From an uncultured Eubacteriales bacterium (GTDB lineage: Bacteria > Bacillota > Clostridia > Oscillospirales > Oscillospiraceae), in NCBI GenBank assembly GCA_900552015.1, contig URXY01000008.1, positions 1 through 44,103 on the forward strand: a stretch of DNA of 44,103 nt, given 5' to 3'. The translations under genes were made by a program, and so were the position numbers. Position 1 is the stretch's first letter. Each line of letters starts with the position of its first letter. The notes below the pieces were generated by a model. That model was not told the DNA's origin and searched no databases. It saw only the letters and a program-made list of their open reading frames with translations. Positions 23,969 through 30,348 of this stretch are shown here, one piece after another.

Positions 23969-24607
23969 CTATTTTTGAGCTTTTCCGTAGTCGCAGTCTT
24001 TTCTCAGCGGGCAGCCGTCGCAGTTGGCTTTGCGGGCGGTGCAGCGGTCGCGGCCGAACAGCACCAGTCGGTGGCAGAAGTCGTTCGACTCCTCCGGCGG
24101 CAGGATGGCGCGCAGCTGCTTTTCGACGCTCAGCGGGTCCTTGCTGCCGTCGGTGAGGCCAAGGCGCCCCGTGATGCGGATGCAGTGCGTGTCGCACACG
24201 TAGGCGGGCTGGCCGTAGACGTCGCCGAGGATCAGGTTCGCCGTTTTGCGCCCGATGCCGGGGAGGGCTGTGAGCTCCTCCATCGTGCCGGGGACCTTGC
24301 CGCCGTACTTTTCGAGCAGGATCTTCGCGCACTCGACGATGTCCTTCGACTTCGTGTTGTAAAATCCGCAGGAGCGGATCGCGTCGCCGACCTCTTCATA
24401 CGTCGCGTTCGCGAAGGCCTCAAGTGTCGGAAACTTCTGGTAGAGCGACGGCGTGACCATGTTCACGCGCGCGTCGGTGCACTGGGCGGAAAGGCGCACG
24501 GCGAACAGAAGCTCGTAGTCCTTTTTATATTCGAGCGAGCAGCGCGCGTTGGGGTAGAGGACCTTCAGCTCCTCCACGATGCGGCGGACGGCGGCTTTGG
24601 ATTTCAT
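23969..24607 (-). CDS. nth: endonuclease III (DNA glycosylase/AP lyase)
   Basis: 212 aa, normal length. It removes oxidised pyrimidines and nicks abasic sites in base-excision repair. The helix-hairpin-helix is LPGIGRKTA with catalytic Lys121, and VCDTH holds the catalytic Asp139. The C-terminal Cys cluster (CTARKANCDGCPLRKDC, spacing 6-2-5) binds the [4Fe-4S] cluster. It is a single-gene unit, divergent from the LURP-one gene, converging on the anti-sigma gene. Confidence 0.96.
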   Translation of the reverse strand: MKSKAAVRRIVEELKVLYPNARCSLEYKKDYELLFAVRLSAQCTDARVNMVTPSLYQKFPTLEAFANATYEEVGDAIRSCGFYNTKSKDIVECAKILLEKYGGKVPGTMEELTALPGIGRKTANLILGDVYGQPAYVCDTHCIRITGRLGLTDGSKDPLSVEKQLRAILPPEESNDFCHRLVLFGRDRCTARKANCDGCPLRKDCDYGKAQK

Positions 24608-24742
24608 GGCGAAACCTCCTGCGTTTCATCAATACTGCCGACAGTATAGCACAGAGACACGGAAAAATCGACAGAAAAAGTCTGTGCAGTGAAGAAAAAA
24701 CGTGCTATAATCATTCCATCTGTGAAAAAGGAGGCTTGTGCG

Positions 24743-25216
24743 ATGCGGCTACTATTCAAGCAGCGCTTTTTTTCGTGGTTCGACAGCTATGATATCTACG
24801 ATGAGGACGGCAACACCGTCTTTACGGTCGAGGGCAAGCTCGCCTGGGGACATTGCCTGCATATCCTGAATGCCGCGGGCGAGCACATCGGCACCGTGCA
24901 GCAGCGGGTGCTGACGTTTTTACCCAAGTTCGAGCTTTACATCGGTGAGCAGTACTACGGCTGCATCTGCAAGGAATTCACGTTCTTCGCCCCGCGCTTC
25001 ACGCTTGAGTGCAGCGACTGGGAAGTGAACGGCAGCTTCATGGAATGGGATTATACGATCGACAGCCCTTCGCGCGGCTGCATCGCCACCATCACGAAGG
25101 AACTCTTTCACTGGACGGATACCTACGTCATAGACGTCGTCGACCCGCAGGACGCGCTGGGCGCGCTGATGGTCGTGCTGGCCATCGACGCGGAAAAATG
25201 CAGCAGGAACAACTGA
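24743..25216 (+). CDS. LURP-one-related (DUF567) family protein
   Basis: 157 aa from the ATG at 24743, with AAGGAGG 8 bases upstream; an in-frame start at 24689 is less likely. Repeating short strand pairs (WFDSYDIYDEDGNTVFTVEG, LHILNAAGEHIGTVQQRV, FELYIGEQYYGCICKE) match the tubby-like beta barrel of the LURP-one family. The biochemical role of bacterial members is unknown. A TATAAT lies at 24706-24711 with a weak -35. It is followed by rarA with 1 base between the stop and start. Confidence 0.78.
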   Translation: MRLLFKQRFFSWFDSYDIYDEDGNTVFTVEGKLAWGHCLHILNAAGEHIGTVQQRVLTFLPKFELYIGEQYYGCICKEFTFFAPRFTLECSDWEVNGSFMEWDYTIDSPSRGCIATITKELFHWTDTYVIDVVDPQDALGALMVVLAIDAEKCSRNN

Positions 25217-25217
25217 T

Positions 25218-26483
25218 ATGAGTGAAAAGAGACCTTTGGCGGATGAGATCCGCCCGCTGACGCTCGACGAGGTCGTGGGTCAGAAGCACTTGCTCGGAAA
25301 GGGCGCGCTGCTGCGCCGACTCATCGAGTCCGGCTCAAGCGCGAATATGATCTTCTACGGCCCGTCCGGCACGGGCAAGACGACGATCGCGAACATCATC
25401 GCGAACCGCACGAATAAGACCCTGTACCGCCTGAATGCGACGACCGCGAGCTTACAGGACGTCAAGAGCATCATTTCCGACGTCGGCACGATGATGGCGC
25501 CGGGCGGGATACTGCTCTATCTCGACGAAATTCAGTATTTCAACAAAAAGCAGCAGCAGAGCCTGCTCGAGTTCATGGAAAACGGCTCGATCACGCTGAT
25601 TGCGTCGACGACGGAGAATCCGTATTTCTATGTTTACGGCGCGCTTTTATCCCGTTCGACGGTGTTTGAGTTCAAAAACGTCAGCGCGGAGGAGACCATC
25701 CCCGCGGTCGAGCGCGCGCTCGGTATTTTGCAAGAGCGCAGCGAGCTGCCGCTTTCCTGGGAGGACGACGTGCCGCGCGTCATCGCGCAGCAGTGCGGCG
25801 GCGACGTGCGCAAGGCAGTGAGCGCGTGCGAGCTTTTATATGAGGCGGCGGACGTCACGAACGGCGAACTTTTGCTGAAAAGTGAAGACGCCTTACAGGT
25901 CGCGCAGCGCAGCGCCATGCGCTACGACAAGGGCGGTGACGCAATGTACGACTGCGCGAGCGCGCTGATGAAGTCGCTGCGCGGCAGCGACCCCGACGCG
26001 GCGCTCCACTACCTCGCAAGATTTTTGGAGGCGGGCGATCTGGTCACGCCGTGCAGACGTTTACTCTGCTCGGCGAGCGAGGATGTCGGCATGGCCTATC
26101 CGCAGGCTATCGCCATCGTCAAGGCCTGCGTCGACACCGCGATGCAGCTCGGCCTTCCCGAAGCGCAGCTGCCGCTGGCGCAGGCGGCGGTGCTGCTTGC
26201 CACCGTGCCGAAGTCCAACAGCGTGGTCGAGAGCATTAATGCCGCTTGGGCGGACGTGAAGGCGGGCAAGAGCGGCAACTTCCCGCGCTGCCTCCAGAAT
26301 GTCCATGCCGACTCGACCGGCGGCGCGCAGGGGCAGAACTACAAGTACCCGCATGCCTACCCGAACCACTGGGTGAAGCAGCAGTACCTGCCGGACGAAC
26401 TCAAAAATGCGCAGTATTACCGCTACGGCGACAACAAGGTCGAGCGCGCCGCCGCGCAGTACTGGGAAGCGATCAAGGGGTGA
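25218..26483 (+). CDS. rarA: replication-associated recombination protein A (RarA/MgsA, AAA+ ATPase)
   Basis: 421 aa. It is a clamp-loader-like ATPase that acts on stalled replication forks. GPSGTGKT (residues 48-55) is Walker A, YLDEIQ (101-106) Walker B, IASTTENP sensor 1 and GGDVRKAVSACELL sensor 2. The C-terminal tetramerisation domain contains the family motifs SEDVGMAYPQAI and PLAQAAVLLATVPKSN, and ends with the YKYPHAYPNHWV pattern. Its neighbours include nth, and a helicase lies elsewhere in the window. Confidence 0.95.
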   Translation: MSEKRPLADEIRPLTLDEVVGQKHLLGKGALLRRLIESGSSANMIFYGPSGTGKTTIANIIANRTNKTLYRLNATTASLQDVKSIISDVGTMMAPGGILLYLDEIQYFNKKQQQSLLEFMENGSITLIASTTENPYFYVYGALLSRSTVFEFKNVSAEETIPAVERALGILQERSELPLSWEDDVPRVIAQQCGGDVRKAVSACELLYEAADVTNGELLLKSEDALQVAQRSAMRYDKGGDAMYDCASALMKSLRGSDPDAALHYLARFLEAGDLVTPCRRLLCSASEDVGMAYPQAIAIVKACVDTAMQLGLPEAQLPLAQAAVLLATVPKSNSVVESINAAWADVKAGKSGNFPRCLQNVHADSTGGAQGQNYKYPHAYPNHWVKQQYLPDELKNAQYYRYGDNKVERAAAQYWEAIKG

Positions 26484-26487
26484 AGGC

Positions 26488-26682
26488 ATGGATATGAGAT
26501 TGAACGATATTGTCGAAATGAAGAAGCCGCATCCCTGCGGCGAGAAGATATGGCTCGTGACGCGCGTGGGTATGGACATCAAGCTCAAATGCACGCGCTG
26601 CGGACGCGAGGTGATGCTGCCGCGCGCCAAGGCGGAAAAGGGCATCAAGAAAATTCTGGAAAGGGAGGAACCCCATGAATAA
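26488..26682 (+). CDS. DUF951 family small protein
   Basis: 64 aa, start 26488 four bases after the rarA stop. The pattern DIVEMKKPHPCG, WLVTRVGMDIKLKC, CGREVMLPR is the DUF951 family, widespread in Firmicutes near genome-maintenance genes. It has three Cys (CG, CTRC) that could bind metal. No biochemical role is known to me. It overlaps the next tiny gene by 8 bases. Confidence 0.88.
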   Translation: MDMRLNDIVEMKKPHPCGEKIWLVTRVGMDIKLKCTRCGREVMLPRAKAEKGIKKILEREEPHE

Positions 26683-26764
26683 GAAAACGCGCGCCGTCGC
26701 GATCCTGCTGGTCGCGGTGATGATCTTATCGCTCGTTGCATCGATGGTTATTCCGTATTTATAA
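26675..26764 (+). CDS. 29-aa single-span membrane peptide
   Basis: The frame reads MNKKTRAVAILLVAVMILSL and ends in IPYL, a basic N-terminus followed by one hydrophobic span and a stop. GGGAGGAA lies 5-6 bases before the ATG. The gene overlaps the DUF951 stop by 8 bases, as coupled genes in this genome do. It is far too short for routine gene calling. A chance open frame is possible, but the good ribosome binding site, basic-then-hydrophobic layout and coupling argue for a real small protein. Confidence 0.6.
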   Translation: MNKKTRAVAILLVAVMILSLVASMVIPYL

Positions 26765-26789
26765 AAACCAGCGCGCACGCCGCGGCACC

Positions 26790-27097
26790 AAAAGGGGTAC
26801 TCTCTTTCGCGAAAGGGAATACCCCTTTTGAAAACCCCAGAGAAAGGCTTGCATTGGCAGCTTTGCTGCCTTACGGATGCGGCACACCCCTTGCGGGTGC
26901 CGCTTTGTCTGCGATTCGGCAGCCTTCCGCAATCACCATCTACTACAGATTTCTACGGACTTGTTTTTGCCTGCCGCCGCGCAGGGACTATCTTTGCCCA
27001 GCGCGTGCAGTTCTTCGAGCCTAAAGCTGGCAATGAAAATTTTCTCTGGGTGGGTGTAAGGGAGGGATATCTCTTTTCGGAAAAGAGATATCCCTCC
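26790..27097. repeat. hairpin-bounded non-coding repeat element (MITE-like)
   Basis: The element occupies the gap of about 430 bases without genes. It starts with a hairpin (AAAAGGGGTA / TACCCCTTTT, 26790-26829) and ends with a 17-bp perfect hairpin (GGAGGGATATCTCTTTT / AAAAGAGATATCCCTCC, 27061-27097). A 10-bp inverted repeat, CCCAGAGAAA (26836-26845) and TTTCTCTGGG (27041-27050), lies just inside. Inner hairpins GGCAGC / GCTGCC and GCGGCAC / GTGCCGC follow. Related sequence occurs at 33012-33099 and 44021-44103. No protein is encoded. Confidence 0.7.
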
Positions 27098-27192
27098 TTT
27101 TATCCGTATTGTGTGGCAGCGGAATATCTGTTATACTGGATTAAATGGCGGGCGGGAGCGTTCGCCGACTGAGAGTAAAGGAGAGATAGAAG

Positions 27193-27789
27193 ATGAGAAA
27201 ATGGACAGTATGCGTATTAGCGGCCCTTTGCGTCTTCGGACTGTTTGGCTGCGGGGCTAAGAGCGTTCCCTCGCTGGATGAGGTCAAGGACTATGCGCCG
27301 GCCGACTATGAGGAGCGCTTCAAAGGCGTGACGAGGGAAGCTTTGACAGAGGTGTGGGGCGAGCCTGCTGACGGCGGAGCGCTGCAAAGCGCCGATACGT
27401 GGGCCATCGACGAGGTATCTTCCATCATCATCTATTGGGACGCAGACGGGAGCGTTCAGGGTGGGAGCATCCGGCCTGTGGAATACCACGGCAGATATGA
27501 AGAGGATGCAGATGTCTGTATCATCCGCTCGGCGGAGGATATGGACGACAGTGCCGCCGCAGAGGCCTACGAGGCGGAGAAGCTGCTCCTTGTTCTCGAC
27601 TGGTCGCTTGCCGAGAAGATAGAGGAGATGATCAGTCCGGTCCCCACCTCGTCATTTTCAGCGGATGACGCTGCGGTTTTGTTTTGCCGTGCAGCAGACG
27701 GCAGACCGATCACCAGCACGGTCTGCGGTAATGCGGGCGATTGGGACGATGAGATCGACCGCATGATCGAAGCGGCGAAGGAAAAATAA
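27193..27789 (+). CDS. lipoprotein of unknown function
   Basis: 198 aa. A signal peptide with lipobox FGLFGCG predicts cleavage before Cys20 and lipid attachment to the outer face of the membrane. AGGAGAGATAGAAG precedes the ATG. The mature part contains short motifs SLDEVKDYAPADYEERFKG and TREALTEVWGEPAD, which resemble small clostridial lipoproteins related to SmpA/OmlA-like repeats, but I cannot assign a family. It has its own terminator. The function is unknown. Confidence 0.78.
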   Translation: MRKWTVCVLAALCVFGLFGCGAKSVPSLDEVKDYAPADYEERFKGVTREALTEVWGEPADGGALQSADTWAIDEVSSIIIYWDADGSVQGGSIRPVEYHGRYEEDADVCIIRSAEDMDDSAAAEAYEAEKLLLVLDWSLAEKIEEMISPVPTSSFSADDAAVLFCRAADGRPITSTVCGNAGDWDDEIDRMIEAAKEK

Positions 27790-27801
27790 CAAATGGCAGA
27801 G

Positions 27802-27837
27802 GAGCCTCGCGCCAAATTTCGGCGCGAGGCTCTTTTT
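27802..27837 (+). terminator. intrinsic terminator of the lipoprotein gene
   Basis: A 12-bp stem GAGCCTCGCGCC / GGCGCGAGGCTC with a 7-base loop, followed by TTTTT. Confidence 0.9.
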
Positions 27838-27863
27838 CGCCCTTTTCCCGTTTGCTGCGCCGC

Positions 27864-27869
27864 TATAAT
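27864..27869 (+). promoter_or_regulatory. -10 element upstream of spoIIGA
   Basis: A perfect TATAAT with no recognisable -35 at 17 bases. Known spoIIG promoters depend on Spo0A activation and have a poor or displaced -35, which fits, but no convincing Spo0A box could be read here. Confidence 0.4.
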
Positions 27870-27895
27870 GGGGGACGTGTCAGGGGAGGTGTGCC

Positions 27896-28708
27896 ATGGT
27901 CATCTACATAGAAAGCGTCTTTGTGTTCAATGTTCTGGTCGACTATCTGCTGCTGTTTGGCGCGGCGCGGCTGGCGGGGCGGACGGTCACGCGGAGAAGA
28001 CTCTTGCTCGGCGCGGCGGTCGGCGGGGTGCATGCTGCGGTGCAGCTTTTCTTGCCCCAAAGCGTCGTTTTTCTGCTGCTCTCGCTCGCTTTGATGGGCG
28101 CGGCGGCATATCGCGGCAGCGGACGGGCGGTCAAGCTGACGCTGCTGTTTTTCCTCAACTCGTGCGGGCTCGCGGGCATCGTCGTGCTGCTGGGGCAGAG
28201 CTTGGGGTCGATGGCGCGCCTTGCGCGCGGCGTGGTGACGGCGGACCTTCCGTGGGGCGTTTTTCTGCTGGCGGCAGGGGCGTCGTATCTGCTGCTTTCC
28301 GTCGTGTTCCGCTGCGGCGCGGCGCGGACAGGGAAGGAGACGGCGGATGTCGTCATTACCTGCCACGGAAAAACGGCCCGCGTGCGGCTGCTGCGCGACA
28401 CGGGCAACACGCTCTGTGACCCTGTGACGGGCCTCGGCGTGCCGGTCATCGACCGTCACGCACTGGGAGACCTCATCAGCGAAGAAGAGACCGCGACGCT
28501 GCCGCATATTGCGTATTGCAGCGTGGGCAATGCGGACGGAACACTGCCGCTGCTGCGCTGTGAAGCAATAACGGTTGACGAAATCGGGATTGGCCCGCAC
28601 GCTGTTGCCTTGGCGGAGCGCCCGCTCGGCGACGGCGGTGCATACGCGGGATTATGGTGCGAAGGGTGCGAAAAGGGGGAGAGAAATGTTCAAAACGCTA
28701 TGGCATAG
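27896..28708 (+). CDS. spoIIGA: sigma-E processing peptidase SpoIIGA
   Basis: 270 aa. It is a membrane aspartic protease that removes the pro-sequence of sigma-E in the mother cell after a signal from the forespore. Five hydrophobic segments occupy residues 1-137. The C-terminal cytoplasmic domain has LLRDTGNTLCDPVTG with catalytic Asp168 (DTGN), as in the family. AGGGGAGGTGTGCC precedes the ATG. It overlaps sigE by 23 bases. Confidence 0.93.
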   Translation: MVIYIESVFVFNVLVDYLLLFGAARLAGRTVTRRRLLLGAAVGGVHAAVQLFLPQSVVFLLLSLALMGAAAYRGSGRAVKLTLLFFLNSCGLAGIVVLLGQSLGSMARLARGVVTADLPWGVFLLAAGASYLLLSVVFRCGAARTGKETADVVITCHGKTARVRLLRDTGNTLCDPVTGLGVPVIDRHALGDLISEEETATLPHIAYCSVGNADGTLPLLRCEAITVDEIGIGPHAVALAERPLGDGGAYAGLWCEGCEKGERNVQNAMA

Positions 28709-29399
28709 GCTGCGCTTCTGGCTCATCGACCACGGGCTGCTCGCGCGGCGGGGAATTTTCTACATCGGCGGCAGCGACACGCTCCCGCCGCCACTCGAGC
28801 GGGCAGAGGAGGCGGCCCTCATCGCACGCATGGATGCGGGCGACGAGAGCGTGCGGCGCACGCTCATTGAGCGCAACCTGCGCCTCGTCGCTTACATCGC
28901 GCGCCGGTTCGAGAATACCGGTATCAACATCGAAGATCTCATTTCCATCGGCACGATCGGCCTTATCAAGGCGGTGAACACCTACCGCAGCGACAAGAAC
29001 ATCAAGCTCGCGACCTACGCCTCGCGCTGCATCGAAAATGAGATCTTGATGCACCTGCGCAAGACCGCGCCGCAGAAGTCCGAGGTCAGCTTCGACGAGC
29101 CGCTCAACACCGACTGGGACGGCAACGAGCTGCTGCTTTCCGACATCCTCGGCACCGACGAGGACCTTATCATGAAGCCCATCGAGGACGACGTGGACCG
29201 CCAGCTCCTCATGGACGCAGTCAACACGCTCAGCGCGCGGGAGAAGGAGATCATCACGCTTCGCTTCGGCCTCGGCGGGCGGGAGGAAAAGACGCAGAAG
29301 GAGGTCGCCGACCGCATGGGCATCTCGCAGAGCTATATCTCGCGGCTCGAGAAGCGGATCATCGTGCGGCTGAAGAAGGAAATCCTCAAAATGAGTTGA
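28686..29399 (+). CDS. sigE: sporulation RNA polymerase sigma factor SigE (pro-sigma-E)
   Basis: 237 aa. The start at 28686 lies inside spoIIGA and is preceded by GGGGGAGAGAA. The basic, Trp/Leu-rich N-terminus (about residues 1-25) is the membrane-associated pro-sequence. The IFYIGGSDTLPPPL junction matches the known cleavage neighbourhood. Region 2 has LIERNLRLVAYIARRFENTG, IGLIKAVNTYRSDKNIKLATYASRCIENEI and LRKTAP, and region 4 has the SYISRLEKRI helix-turn-helix. It directs early mother-cell genes. sigG, which follows sigE in many sporulators, is not downstream here. Confidence 0.96.
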   Translation: MFKTLWHRLRFWLIDHGLLARRGIFYIGGSDTLPPPLERAEEAALIARMDAGDESVRRTLIERNLRLVAYIARRFENTGINIEDLISIGTIGLIKAVNTYRSDKNIKLATYASRCIENEILMHLRKTAPQKSEVSFDEPLNTDWDGNELLLSDILGTDEDLIMKPIEDDVDRQLLMDAVNTLSAREKEIITLRFGLGGREEKTQKEVADRMGISQSYISRLEKRIIVRLKKEILKMS

Positions 29400-29424
29400 C
29401 AAGCGGCACAAAAAACGGTATGAT
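29396..29424 (+). promoter_or_regulatory. sigma-A promoter of the valine T-box operon, overlapping the sigE stop codon
   Basis: TTGACA (29396-29401), a 17-base spacer and TATGAT (29419-29424). The -35 element includes the last bases of the sigE reading frame. Confidence 0.75.
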
Positions 29425-29430
29425 TCAGCG

Positions 29431-29664
29431 TAGAAAATGTGAAGAAGAGGAGCAGTATCCGCATCTGAAAGCGAAGAGAGAGGGCGGCCGGTGTAAGCCC
29501 TTGTGCAGGATGTGGGGAAGTCGCCTTGGAGCTGCCGCGCTGAAAAAAAGTAAGCCGGACGGGAACTCCCGTTACAGAGCCATGAGTGTCCGCAAACGCG
29601 GAAATCCAGGTGGTACCACGGTCATCGATCGCCCTGAGCAGCTTTCGCTGCTCGGGGCGTTTTT
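29431..29664 (+). ncRNA. valine T-box leader (tRNA-Val sensing)
   Basis: The T-box is AGGTGGTACCACGG at 29608-29621. Stem I carries AGAGAG and GGCGGC pairing near GTCGCC, and the specifier loop holds GTC (29520-29522) in the context GAAGTCGCC...GAG, a valine codon. The terminator is a 13-bp stem CGCCCTGAGCAGC / GCTGCTCGGGGCG (29630-29659) followed by TTTTT. It sits before a YcxB-like gene and valS, in keeping with uncharged tRNA-Val turning on ValS synthesis. Confidence 0.93.
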
Positions 29665-29684
29665 CCTGTCGATAGGAGGCGATC

Positions 29685-30314
29685 ATGGAACACTACATCT
29701 TTACCCCCACGACCTGCGAAGCAGGGATGGAAGAAGAGCTTGCTGCGGCGCTTGAAAAGCGGACGGAGATCGTCTCCCGTGCGGAATATCCCAAAATGTG
29801 GAAGGCAACGGATGCATTGAACCGCTATGCGGCACGAGGCGGGAAGAGAAGAGGCCCGCTTCGCAAGGTCCTTTCGTGGGTGCTGATCCTCGCAGGGCTG
29901 TTTTTGGCGATCCCGGGAATGATGGAGCCGAAAGAGCTGCGCATACCGCTTATCACGGGAGTTCTGTCTGTGCTGCTGGGAGTTCTGTATCTGCTGAGTA
30001 CGCGGCCCGCAAAAAAGAATGACTCGTTTCGTCAGGCAGCGGTAAAGCTGCTGCAAAGCATGAGCCATGTGGAGACAGCAAACGTGCAGGTCGTTTTTGA
30101 CGACACCGGGATGCGGGTCGATGCACAGGGCAGTACAGGCAGCGTTTCGTATGCCGACATGGAGATGCTTGTTGAAACGCCACACCTGTACCTTCTGACC
30201 TATGGCGGTCAGGTGACGGTCCTGCAAAAGAAAGACCTCACCGGTGATCCGGAGGCGTTTGCCGGCTTCCTTGCCGCGCAAGCTGTCGGCGTATACCGGA
30301 CGAAAAAGAATTAA
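29685..30314 (+). CDS. YcxB-like domain membrane protein
   Basis: 209 aa, AGGAGG before the ATG. Two adjacent membrane helices at about residues 60-80 and 85-103, then a C-terminal cytoplasmic domain (about 135-205) with VVFDDTGMRVDAQG, SVSYADMEMLVETPHLYLL and QKKDLTGD. This matches the YcxB-like fold, whose function is unknown. It stands between a valine T-box and valS, so it is expected to respond to tRNA-Val charging. Why a membrane protein should be placed there is not known. It is followed by valS after 34 bases. Confidence 0.75.
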   Translation: MEHYIFTPTTCEAGMEEELAAALEKRTEIVSRAEYPKMWKATDALNRYAARGGKRRGPLRKVLSWVLILAGLFLAIPGMMEPKELRIPLITGVLSVLLGVLYLLSTRPAKKNDSFRQAAVKLLQSMSHVETANVQVVFDDTGMRVDAQGSTGSVSYADMEMLVETPHLYLLTYGGQVTVLQKKDLTGDPEAFAGFLAAQAVGVYRTKKN

Positions 30315-30348
30315 GATCATTATTAGATTTCAAGATAGGAGTAAACCA

